From CAYNFT01 sp964396535 (GTDB lineage Bacteria > Chloroflexota > Dehalococcoidia > Dehalococcoidales > UBA2162), in contig CAYNFT010000065.1 of NCBI GenBank assembly GCA_964396535.1, forward strand, positions 1 through 12,051: a stretch of DNA of 12,051 nucleotides, written 5' to 3'. A model generated the notes under the pieces. It was not told where the DNA came from. It did no database searches and saw only the letters and a list, made by a program, of their open reading frames with translations. Made by a program: the position numbers and the translations under genes. This document shows, piece by piece, positions 1 to 6,835 of this stretch (positions are counted from its first letter, which is position 1; the number at the start of each line of letters is the position of its first letter).

Positions 1-1284
1 ACTCTGACACATCCCCGCGAAGCTCTGGACTACAACCGTGAATTTATGACCCAAATAACCTCCTCAAAGGTTAGCCAGACCCAGGGCAGGCTGGGTACAC
101 CGTTTATCTTCGGCGCTACTAATACACAAGGCATGGTAAATACACATAACTCGCTTCTTACCCAGCTTGTAAATTCTGATGCGGTAGAAGCAGAAGCGAT
201 TGATGAATACATCAGCGGCATGGCAGCCTGCTGGGGTTGCGGGGTACACTGTAGAGGCAAGTTCGTCATACCGGAAGGCCCCTATGCCGGCGTATATGAC
301 GAAGGGCCAGAGTATACCCACCAGGTCTCTTACGGCTCCATAACCGGCTGCCGGAATACAATTGCGATACTTGAAGGGACCCACCTGACCAATATGTATG
401 GTTTAGATGTTCTGGAAGTCGGCAACCTTATCGCCTGGGCGATAGAGCTGTACGAAGAAGGCATTCTGACCGATAAAGACACGGATGGCCTCGAATTAAG
501 ATGGGGTAACCACGAGGCAGTCCTGGAAATGACCCACCGTATTGCCCGTAGAGAGGGACTGGGTGATATTCTGGCCGAAGGTGGATTCCGCGCCGCCGAG
601 ATAATCGGCAGGGATTCAATCAAACACTTCGTACATGTCAAAGGCATGGGCCAGATGAACTCCGACGAGAAAGCCACCCCGGCACTGGCTCTCAATATTG
701 CTACTGCATCCCGCGGCTGCGACCATCTAAGGAGCCGGCCGGCTATTGACCTGTACCACCTGCCTGAGGATGTCCTGAGAAAGATTTATGGTCAGCCTGT
801 TCCCTACGATGGTCCGCTGACCTCCGACTACCGCGAATATGAAGGAAAGGCCTGGGAGGTCTTCTGGCAGGAGAACTGCTATATGGCAGTTGACAGCCTT
901 GGCATCTGCAAGTACCACACAACCTTCCTGGGAGCTACTCATCCCAACTTTGAAGAATGGTCAAGGTTAATATACCTGATTACTGGTCTGGAGATGAGCC
1001 CGCTGGATATCTGGACAGCCGCCGAGCGGGCGAACAATATAGAGAGATTGTTTAATATGAGGGAGGGCCTGACCAGAAAAGATGACTGGCTGGTTGACCG
1101 CTATTTCGATTTACCCAATAAACTCGGTATTCCCGCGGTCCGCGGGCTGAGTATAGACAGAGAAAAACTCACCAAGATGATTGATGAATTCTATCAGTAC
1201 CATGGCTGGGACGAAAATGGCGTTCCCACTCCAGAGACTTTAAAGAGGCTCGAAATTGATAAAGAGCCATCACACCTGCTCTAA
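1..1284 (+). CDS. Aldehyde:ferredoxin oxidoreductase family tungsten enzyme, C-terminal part (partial at left edge)
   Basis: The reading frame is open from base 1, so the ATG at 46 is internal and the N-terminal tungstopterin domain lies outside the window; 427 residues are visible. In the visible numbering, C77, C80 and C84 form a C-x2-C-x3-C and C303 sits in a D-x-x-G-I-C motif. Together these are the four [4Fe-4S] ligands typical of AOR enzymes, with the Asp that contacts the pterin. An EGGFRAAEIIG stretch and a later ASRGCDHLR stretch are also family hallmarks. AOR enzymes oxidise aldehydes or, in the BamB branch, reduce benzoyl-CoA, using a bis-pterin tungsten centre in the cytoplasm. 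The next gene, 23 bases downstream, is a polyferredoxin, its likely electron partner. Ring-pathway genes on the opposite strand make a BamB-like role possible, but an ordinary aldehyde oxidoreductase is equally allowed. The family is secure; the substrate is not. Confidence 0.92.
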   Translation, partial: TLTHPREALDYNREFMTQITSSKVSQTQGRLGTPFIFGATNTQGMVNTHNSLLTQLVNSDAVEAEAIDEYISGMAACWGCGVHCRGKFVIPEGPYAGVYDEGPEYTHQVSYGSITGCRNTIAILEGTHLTNMYGLDVLEVGNLIAWAIELYEEGILTDKDTDGLELRWGNHEAVLEMTHRIARREGLGDILAEGGFRAAEIIGRDSIKHFVHVKGMGQMNSDEKATPALALNIATASRGCDHLRSRPAIDLYHLPEDVLRKIYGQPVPYDGPLTSDYREYEGKAWEVFWQENCYMAVDSLGICKYHTTFLGATHPNFEEWSRLIYLITGLEMSPLDIWTAAERANNIERLFNMREGLTRKDDWLVDRYFDLPNKLGIPAVRGLSIDREKLTKMIDEFYQYHGWDENGVPTPETLKRLEIDKEPSHLL

Positions 1285-1307
1285 AACTTGAAGACAGGAG
1301 AATATTA

Positions 1308-1805
1308 GTGGGCAAAGTATTAGTACTGGACTATGAGAAATGCACCGGTTGCCGTGAATGTGAAATGGTATGTTCCATACAGCATGAAGGGGTTAGTAAC
1401 CCAGCACGAAGCCGTATAAAAGTGGTTAAAATGGAATGGGAAGGGCGATATATCCCTGTAGCCTGCCAACAATGTGAATCAGCCCCGTGCATGGCAATAT
1501 GCCCGGTAAAGGCTATCTCCCGGGACGAGATTTTAAATAGAGTAGTGGTTGATTACGATGTGTGCATTGGCTGTCGGATGTGTGTCGCTATCTGCCCGTT
1601 TGGGGGTATGTCATTTGATACGCTAGCTCAAAAGGTAATTAAATGCGACTTCTGTGACGGGGACCCCCAGTGTGTCCGGTTCTGCGAGACCAAAGCTATT
1701 CGATATGCGGATGCCAGTGAGCAGGCTCTCATGAAGCAGGTTGCAGTGGCAGACAAATTTACAGGACTAATGCAAAAGGTTGCCGCAGCCATAACCACTG
1801 TATAG
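1308..1805 (+). CDS. Four-cluster [4Fe-4S] ferredoxin, electron-transfer subunit (first copy)
   Basis: A 165-residue cytoplasmic iron-sulfur protein with sixteen cysteines in four groups: C12/15/18/22, C53/56/61/65, C86/89/92/96 and C113/116/122/126. This is the layout of HycB/CooF/PsrB-type subunits that carry four [4Fe-4S] clusters. The start is GTG at 1308, with an AGGAG at 1296-1300 seven bases ahead; no signal peptide is present. It follows the AOR gene by 23 bases and is probably co-transcribed, so it most likely carries electrons to or from the tungsten enzyme, as BamC does for BamB. The C-terminal ~35 residues beyond the last cluster are Ala/Lys rich and could form a docking helix. 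A paralogue of nearly the same length lies at 2998-3486. Confidence 0.93.
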   Translation: MGKVLVLDYEKCTGCRECEMVCSIQHEGVSNPARSRIKVVKMEWEGRYIPVACQQCESAPCMAICPVKAISRDEILNRVVVDYDVCIGCRMCVAICPFGGMSFDTLAQKVIKCDFCDGDPQCVRFCETKAIRYADASEQALMKQVAVADKFTGLMQKVAAAITTV

Positions 1806-1990
1806 TGCGGACCGGTGTACAAGAAAGGCCACCTGCGTAATTATTCTGTCAAGGCTAGGCTCACTTCCCTCATGGCAGGAAAAGCTTGGGCATCGCTATT
1901 CAAGATGCAGGATGGTTAGCAGGGATACCTATAATAATCATGATTTCCAGAGGCTGAGGTAGTGGCAAAGCCTGATAGCTATTTGATGAT
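1806..1990. other. Non-coding gap inside the AOR-NrfD gene cluster
   Basis: 185 bases separate the first ferredoxin from the NrfD gene, an unusually wide gap in an otherwise tight cluster. No convincing reading frame, terminator hairpin or tRNA-like fold is seen. A TATAAT occurs at 1930-1935 but no -35 element stands at the right distance, so it is not called a promoter. No Shine-Dalgarno lies in the usual place before the ATG at 1991. Confidence 0.5.
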
Positions 1991-2959
1991 ATGAATAGAA
2001 GTACAATAGATTCAAAGCCCCAAAATGAGTGGGGATGGCAAGTTGCCATCTATCTTTACCTTGCCGGCATGGGGGCAGGCGCTTTAGCCATCGGCCTTCT
2101 TGTGGATTGGTTAGGGTATTCGCCACAACCCCCAAGAGCGGTATTGCTATGGGGGTCCATCATGGTTGCTATCGGTGCCCCCTTCCTCATCTTGAAGCTG
2201 GGCATAAAAAGGAGGTTTCTAAATACAGTACTGAACCCGAGAACCTCATGGTTATCTCGAGGATTTTATATCCTCTCAATGTGCATCATTGTCGGAGTAG
2301 TAATTTTCGGGATTTCCCTTCTCCCCTTGATTGGGATAAGTATCAGCAAATGGTCATCCGCTCTGCTGATACTGGATATTATCGGTTTTATCTTAGCCCT
2401 GGCGACAGCTATATATACCGGGATTCTCATACAATCCGTCAAGTACGTAACCTTTTGGAACACGTCCTTTCTACCTACTCTGTTTACAGTTTCGGCATTA
2501 TCTACAGGGTCAATGGCAATTATCCTGTCAGTACTGGGATATAGTATTCTGACTCCTTCTGAAGGGTACCCTGCTCAACTGATGGACGTGTTGATGCGTA
2601 CAGAACAGGTGCTTATTGTGATAGAAGGCATCGTACTTTTCCTTTACCTTTTCTTCAGATACAAGGCAGAAGAAGAAGGCAAGAGTTCTGTCCGCCTGTT
2701 GTTGTCAGGAAACCTGAAGTTTGTATTTTGGATAGGCATTATTGTTTCAGGTTTTCTCTTCCCCATTATTCTTGAAGGTATTTATTCTCAGTTCCACGAG
2801 CAACACGCCTTACTGTTTCTAGCCGGAGTTTCCTTATTGATAGGGGGTTTCTTCCTCAGGTACGGGGTCGTTTACGCGGGCATCAAAGATCAACATCCTT
2901 TGCAGAAGTTGATTGAGATTCAATATAACCTTAGAATCTTGAAAGAGAACCGGGGATGA
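1991..2959 (+). CDS. nrfD: NrfD/PsrC-type integral membrane subunit (quinone-interacting)
   Basis: A 322-residue hydrophobic protein with eight predicted transmembrane segments at about residues 16-41, 49-71, 91-115, 121-147, 159-187, 203-223, 243-264 and 272-297. The N-terminal WGWQVAIYLYLAGMGAGA and the N-P-R-T-S-W-L-S-R-G between helices 2 and 3 (82-91) are typical of the NrfD family. Eight helices match the short PsrC/NrfD form. Such proteins exchange electrons between a periplasmic or cytoplasmic iron-sulfur subunit and menaquinone. Here NrfD is flanked by two four-cluster ferredoxins and preceded by an AOR gene, suggesting a membrane-tethered electron-transfer complex. ATG 1991 is the only usable start: an in-frame TAG lies at 1976-1978 and there is no other start codon between. 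The start has no clear Shine-Dalgarno. The symbol denotes the family only; no NrfA-type nitrite reductase is present. Confidence 0.9.
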   Translation: MNRSTIDSKPQNEWGWQVAIYLYLAGMGAGALAIGLLVDWLGYSPQPPRAVLLWGSIMVAIGAPFLILKLGIKRRFLNTVLNPRTSWLSRGFYILSMCIIVGVVIFGISLLPLIGISISKWSSALLILDIIGFILALATAIYTGILIQSVKYVTFWNTSFLPTLFTVSALSTGSMAIILSVLGYSILTPSEGYPAQLMDVLMRTEQVLIVIEGIVLFLYLFFRYKAEEEGKSSVRLLLSGNLKFVFWIGIIVSGFLFPIILEGIYSQFHEQHALLFLAGVSLLIGGFFLRYGVVYAGIKDQHPLQKLIEIQYNLRILKENRG

Positions 2960-2997
2960 TTTTAATTCGAAAGGTCGTTTAAGAAGGGAATTTACAG

Positions 2998-3486
2998 ATG
3001 TACGATAAGGTATTAGTCATCGATTACGAGAAATGCACCGGGTGTCGGATGTGTGAGCTTGTCTGCTCTGTCTTCCACACTGGTGCCAGCAATCCCAGCC
3101 GCTCTCGAATCAGAGTAATCAAATGGGAGGATAGTGGACTTTATCTTCCCCTAACCTGTCAAAACTGTGAAAAACCATTCTGCGTAGAGGTGTGCCCGAC
3201 AAAAGCCTGCCACATCGATTCGGAAAGGCATATGGTCGTCATTGATAAGGACAAGTGTATTGGGTGCAAAACCTGTATCCTTGCCTGCCCCTTTGGAGCA
3301 CCTTTATTCGACAAGACTGAGCGCGTGACAGTCAAATGTGATTACTGTGATGGTGATCCCCAGTGCGTCCGTTTCTGCGATGTTGGTGCCATTAAGTACC
3401 TTGATGTCTCCGAAGTGAGTAATGTGAATCAGTATGCGGCCGCCGAGAGGTTCACCAGCGCCATACGGAAGCAACCTGGCACGTAA
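2998..3486 (+). CDS. Four-cluster [4Fe-4S] ferredoxin, electron-transfer subunit (second copy)
   Basis: A 162-residue paralogue of the ferredoxin at 1308-1805; by eye about half of the positions are identical. The sixteen ligand cysteines are C13/16/19/23, C54/57/62/66, C87/90/93/97 and C114/117/123/127, with an extra non-ligand C71. An AAGGGAA about eight bases before the ATG supports the start. There is no Tat or Sec signal, so it should act on the cytoplasmic side. It follows NrfD by 38 bases and is probably its direct electron partner, as PsrB is to PsrC. Two copies around one NrfD suggest that one serves the AOR enzyme and the other another oxidoreductase, perhaps the molybdopterin enzyme encoded convergently at 3679-5736. 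Confidence 0.93.
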   Translation: MYDKVLVIDYEKCTGCRMCELVCSVFHTGASNPSRSRIRVIKWEDSGLYLPLTCQNCEKPFCVEVCPTKACHIDSERHMVVIDKDKCIGCKTCILACPFGAPLFDKTERVTVKCDYCDGDPQCVRFCDVGAIKYLDVSEVSNVNQYAAAERFTSAIRKQPGT

Positions 3487-3502
3487 TGCCTACTACGTGC
3501 CA
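3477..3502 (+). repeat. Hairpin across the stop codon of the second ferredoxin gene
   Basis: TGGCACGTA (3477-3485) and TACGTGCCA (3494-3502) pair perfectly over 9 bp with an 8-base loop, and the stem covers most of the TAA at 3484-3486. No T-run follows, so it is not a classic terminator. It may protect the 3' end of the mRNA. Confidence 0.45.
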
Positions 3503-3614
3503 ACCTGAAGATAGAAAGTGATGGATATAGCCGAGCTAGTAAGCTACACTCCGAAATAAATAAAAGAAAGCACGACAAGCAAGGAGTAAGCGCCTAACCC
3601 CTTAAAATATAAAT

Positions 3615-3647
3615 AAGGCTCACCTCGATTAACTCGAGGTGAGCCTT
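3615..3647. terminator. Bidirectional intrinsic terminator between convergent gene clusters
   Basis: AAGGCTCACCTCGA (3615-3628) and TCGAGGTGAGCCTT (3634-3647) form a perfect 14-bp stem with a 5-base loop. Plus-strand transcripts then read TTCC after the stem's terminal TT; minus-strand transcripts run into a T-rich TTATTTATATTTT stretch. It lies between the convergent stops at 3486 and 3679, so it can end both units. Confidence 0.9.
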
Positions 3648-3678
3648 TTCCTCTGGCAATATTTCTCGCCTTCCCTGC

Positions 3679-5736
3679 TTAAATCTTCTTTATTCTGCAC
3701 AGCAGGGCTTTCATCTCGGTATATCCGGTGACGGGGTCTCGGGTGTCCAGCGAGGTAAGCAGATTAGAATTAGCCTCAGCCCAGCCGTGAGGAATACTGA
3801 CTATCCCGGGAGCTAAATCAGCTGTGGTCTTCACCCTGAGCGCTATCTGCCCCTTTACCGTTTCCACAGTCATCATATCACCATCAACAATACCATACTT
3901 CTCCGCCGTTTCAGGATTTACCTCTGCAATCGGCTCTGGAACCTCTTTCCGCAGGGACGGTAAGTTCCTGAACTGTGTATGGGTGTACTGCGGAATCCGG
4001 GCACCTGTGCTCAGAATCAATGGGAACTTTTCAGCCAGTTCCGGGGTGCTGACCGGGCTCTGGCTGGGCTCAATAAAAAATGGTAGCGGGTCATAGCCAT
4101 TCTCCAGTAATGTCTCCGAATAAATCTCTATCTTCCCGGAGGGAGTCCTGTAAACGCCGCTCTGGTATTTCTTATCTTCCGAAACATAGAACATACCTTC
4201 CGGATGCTCCTTCTCCAACTGTTCCCTGGTCAGACCACTCGGCTTCAAGAAGAAATCGACGACCTCCTCCTCAGTTTGCCAGGGAAAGAAAGCTCCGTAG
4301 CCCATTCTCCTGCCTATTTCCGACCAGATTTTCCAGTCAGGCCAGCTTTCGCCAACAGGCTCAATCACCTTCTTGCGGAGTAAAGCATATGGTATACCAG
4401 TATTCACACCATAAACATAGCCAACGCCGCTCTTTTCCAGGAAGGAACAGGCTGGAAGCACCATATCAGCCAGCTTGGCGGTTTCCGTCATAAACAGGTC
4501 CGTCACTACCATGAAGTCCAGCTTCCTCATAGCCTGTCTAACCCGCACGGAATCTGGCAGAGTAATGGCGGGATTACCGCCGTTAACAATTAAAGCCTTG
4601 ATAGGATATGGCTTTTCGTCGAGAACGGCATCAGCAAACAGCATCTGTTGACCGTAGGGAGACAGTCTACCCCAGAACCGGCGAAACAGGGGATGCTCAT
4701 CAGTGCCAATCGGCTCACTAATCTCCGTAACCCTGAGGTCACCCAGGCGGATAAACGGTATGCTTATCCAGCTACCGGGAACATCCACATTACCGGTAAT
4801 TATCTGCAAAATGGCCAGGGCGCGGTTGCCCTGGAAACCGTTAATGTGCTGGTCAATAGAGCAAGTACCGGGCACGTTGGCGGCTGGCTTACTGGTGGCG
4901 AATATGCGGGCAATCTTCTTTATATCATCAGCCGGGACCCAGGTTATCTCCGCCACCTCCTCCGGCGGATACTGCTTGACATGCTCCACCAGTTTGTCGA
5001 ACCCAATGGTGTTTTTCTCAATAAACTCCTTATCATAGAGTTTTTCGCCTATGATGACATTCATCATCCCCAGCATCAGAGCGGTATCCGTTCCCGGTCG
5101 TATCCGGATATGAATACCCCTCTCCGCCATCGGGATACGCTTGGGGTCGATAATAATCAGGTTTTCTATAGTGCCGTTATCCAGGGCTTTATAGACCTTA
5201 GCTCCTATAGTTGCCCTTGAGTTATCCATGTTCTGTCCCCAGATGATAACGCACTTGGAGTTCCACGGTTCCTCTATCGGATAGCCACCGAAGGTCATCT
5301 GGCGGGCCATAATCCGGGAGCGGAAGCAGTTGCCTTCTACCGATAGTAAGTTTGGCGTGCCATAGACACCACGGAACCTCTGGGCAAAACCGGCCAGTTC
5401 GATATTCTCGGTCCCTATCGAACCGCTGTAGACAGCCAGAGCCTTAGCGCCATATTTATCCTTGACCTGTTGCAGTTCTTCAGCTATGGTGTCCAGTGCT
5501 TCATCCCAGGTAATCCTCTCCCAGTTACCGTTCACCTTTTTCATCGGGTATTTCAGCCTGTCCGGTGAGTAGACATACTCCACCAGCGCCTCTCCCCTAG
5601 GACAGATATAACCTTCGCTGACCGGGTGCTCGACCATACCTTCTACCTTGACCAGCTTGCCATCCTCAACATAGGCATTTATGCCACAGCTATTGATACA
5701 TAATATACAATCAGTCTTGATTATTTTTTGCGCCAT
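3679..5736 (-). CDS. Molybdopterin (Mo/W bis-MGD) oxidoreductase, DMSO reductase family catalytic subunit
   Basis: 685 residues. The N-terminus has C10, C13, C17 and C45 (C-x2-C-x3-C-x27-C, ending CPRG), the [4Fe-4S] domain of this family. C137 in GNCFRS is the probable Mo/W ligand. The C-terminal pterin-binding domain covers about 560-685. There is no twin-arginine signal, so the enzyme is cytoplasmic, unlike many respiratory relatives such as PsrA/PhsA. Candidate roles include a reductase or dehydrogenase of a pathway intermediate, a formate-dehydrogenase-like enzyme, or a non-redox acetylene-hydratase/transhydroxylase relative; the sequence does not decide. Its usual iron-sulfur and membrane partners are not in its own operon, but a suitable pair faces it at 1991-3486. 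It lies 107 bases after the crotonase gene and is likely co-transcribed. The AGGAGGT at 5748-5754 is eleven bases from the ATG, rather far. Confidence 0.9.
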   Translation of the reverse strand: MAQKIIKTDCILCINSCGINAYVEDGKLVKVEGMVEHPVSEGYICPRGEALVEYVYSPDRLKYPMKKVNGNWERITWDEALDTIAEELQQVKDKYGAKALAVYSGSIGTENIELAGFAQRFRGVYGTPNLLSVEGNCFRSRIMARQMTFGGYPIEEPWNSKCVIIWGQNMDNSRATIGAKVYKALDNGTIENLIIIDPKRIPMAERGIHIRIRPGTDTALMLGMMNVIIGEKLYDKEFIEKNTIGFDKLVEHVKQYPPEEVAEITWVPADDIKKIARIFATSKPAANVPGTCSIDQHINGFQGNRALAILQIITGNVDVPGSWISIPFIRLGDLRVTEISEPIGTDEHPLFRRFWGRLSPYGQQMLFADAVLDEKPYPIKALIVNGGNPAITLPDSVRVRQAMRKLDFMVVTDLFMTETAKLADMVLPACSFLEKSGVGYVYGVNTGIPYALLRKKVIEPVGESWPDWKIWSEIGRRMGYGAFFPWQTEEEVVDFFLKPSGLTREQLEKEHPEGMFYVSEDKKYQSGVYRTPSGKIEIYSETLLENGYDPLPFFIEPSQSPVSTPELAEKFPLILSTGARIPQYTHTQFRNLPSLRKEVPEPIAEVNPETAEKYGIVDGDMMTVETVKGQIALRVKTTADLAPGIVSIPHGWAEANSNLLTSLDTRDPVTGYTEMKALLCRIKKI

Positions 5737-5843
5737 GCTATGCTATTACCTCCTGTTCATATGAATACTTAATCTACGCACTTGCTTCAAACAGAATGAC
5801 AAACTTAGAGGGCAGCTTACCCTCTCAGCCAAGTTCTAATCGT

Positions 5844-6614
5844 TTACTTATTCTTCCAGACAGGGTTCCTTTTCTCCAGGAAGGATTTTAGCCCCTCCTG
5901 GCCATCCTCTGTTTGCCAGGTCTTTATCCCCAGCTCAACGCCTTTTTGCATAGCTGCATCAAGTTCAGCAGTATCGGCACACTGATAGAAAGCATCTCTG
6001 ACGAGCTTTACGCCAAGGCTGCTTTTACTCAGTAGCTTTCGAGCAAATTCCTCGGCAGTGCTGTCCAACTCTTCTTCCGATACAACCTTGTTTACCAAAC
6101 CGATTCGTTCTGCCTCTTGAGCGCTTATATTCTCCCCCAGGAGAAGGAATTCAAAAGCCTTCTTCTCCCCCATAATCCTGGGGAAAAACGGAGCAGCCGC
6201 CGGTGCCAGGCCACCCAAACTTATCTCTGGCTGGCCAAGCGCAGCTTTCTCAGAAGCAATCGCCATATCACAGCCGGCAACAAGCTCACAGCCACCCCCC
6301 AAAGCTACGCCATTCACTACCGCAATGCTTGGCTTGCCAAGGCTTCTTAAAAGCGTGAATATCCTGCCAAATTCTCTCATCATCTTGGGCATCATCTCTC
6401 CAAGGTGGTCCTTTACCTCTACCCCGGCGCAGAAAGCCCTGTTCCCACTCCCGCGGATTAGCAAAACCTTCGTCTCTTCGTCTTTGGCTAACTCTTCCAG
6501 GGCGGTATTGATTTCCACCAAGGTGTCGTGATTCATTACGTTAACCGGCGGTCGGTTAATAGTGAGTTTCGTTATGCCTTCCTTTTTCTCCAGGGTAATA
6601 TTTTGAAACTCCAT
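5844..6614 (-). CDS. Crotonase-family hydratase, probable cyclohexa-1,5-diene-1-carbonyl-CoA hydratase (Dch-like)
   Basis: 256 residues from the ATG at 6614, preceded by AGGAGG (6619-6624); an ATG 39 bases further upstream has no ribosome site. The crotonase fold is clear: oxyanion-hole segments at FCAGVEV (61-67) and GVALGGGCEL, and both acid/base glutamates, E110 and E130 (in GQPEI). The segment after E130 reads GGLAPAAAPFFP, not the GAGGTQRL of ordinary enoyl-CoA hydratases. With the N-terminal PPVNVMN and GVEVKDH, this recalls dienoyl-CoA hydratases of anaerobic benzoate degraders (Dch/BamR). That enzyme adds water to cyclohexa-1,5-diene-1-carbonyl-CoA, giving the substrate of Had, whose probable gene lies two genes upstream. 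Family membership is certain; the Dch assignment rests on remembered motifs and context, and another enoyl-CoA hydratase remains possible. It has its own promoter with a palindrome. Confidence 0.88.
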   Translation of the reverse strand: MEFQNITLEKKEGITKLTINRPPVNVMNHDTLVEINTALEELAKDEETKVLLIRGSGNRAFCAGVEVKDHLGEMMPKMMREFGRIFTLLRSLGKPSIAVVNGVALGGGCELVAGCDMAIASEKAALGQPEISLGGLAPAAAPFFPRIMGEKKAFEFLLLGENISAQEAERIGLVNKVVSEEELDSTAEEFARKLLSKSSLGVKLVRDAFYQCADTAELDAAMQKGVELGIKTWQTEDGQEGLKSFLEKRNPVWKNK

Positions 6615-6702
6615 GTCTCCTCCTCTGAATGCTGTTTGAATTGCTATGTGCAATAGTATTTTCTATTAAAACCCTGCAAGTAGGATGGCATGCCTGACCT
6701 CA

Positions 6703-6728
6703 GCTAGCACGTCATCAATAATGCTAGC
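6703..6728. promoter_or_regulatory. Palindromic operator candidate over the hydratase promoter
   Basis: GCTAGCA (6703-6709) and TGCTAGC (6722-6728) form a perfect inverted repeat with a 12-base spacer. On the minus strand the upstream arm overlaps the -10 element (6721-6726) and the rest covers the expected transcription start near 6714. This is where a dimeric repressor would block initiation. The protein that binds is unknown and no regulator gene is in the window. Confidence 0.55.
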
Positions 6729-6749
6729 CCATCCGTATCTCTTTGTCAA
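6721..6749 (-). promoter_or_regulatory. Sigma-70 type promoter for the hydratase-molybdopterin enzyme unit
   Basis: On the minus strand, TTGACA (6744-6749) is a perfect -35, followed by a 17-base spacer and TAGCAT (6721-6726), four of six matches to the -10 consensus. It lies just past the terminator of the upstream gene and about 100 bases before the hydratase start, so this unit can be expressed separately. Confidence 0.65.
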
Positions 6750-6755
6750 ACCAAA

Positions 6756-6789
6756 AAAAGAAAGTCCGGGGTATCCCGGGCTTTCTTTT
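6756..6789 (-). terminator. Intrinsic terminator after the amidohydrolase gene
   Basis: A 15-bp stem (6756-6770 with 6775-6789, one G-T wobble) with a four-base loop. On the minus strand it is followed by a run of seven T (6753-6759, partly within the stem). It sits 46 bases past the amidohydrolase stop codon and should separate that gene from the hydratase gene. Confidence 0.88.
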
Positions 6790-6835
6790 CAGCGTCGGAT
6801 TTTTCGACGGTCTTCAGCTCACAGCTTGGACAGTG

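Noticed and set aside
1930..1935. TATAAT ahead of the NrfD gene as an internal promoter
   Set aside because: No -35-like sequence stands 15-19 bases upstream.
4080..5220. Several plus-strand reading frames opposite the molybdopterin enzyme
   Set aside because: They are antisense shadows of a well-supported gene, with compositions unlike real proteins.
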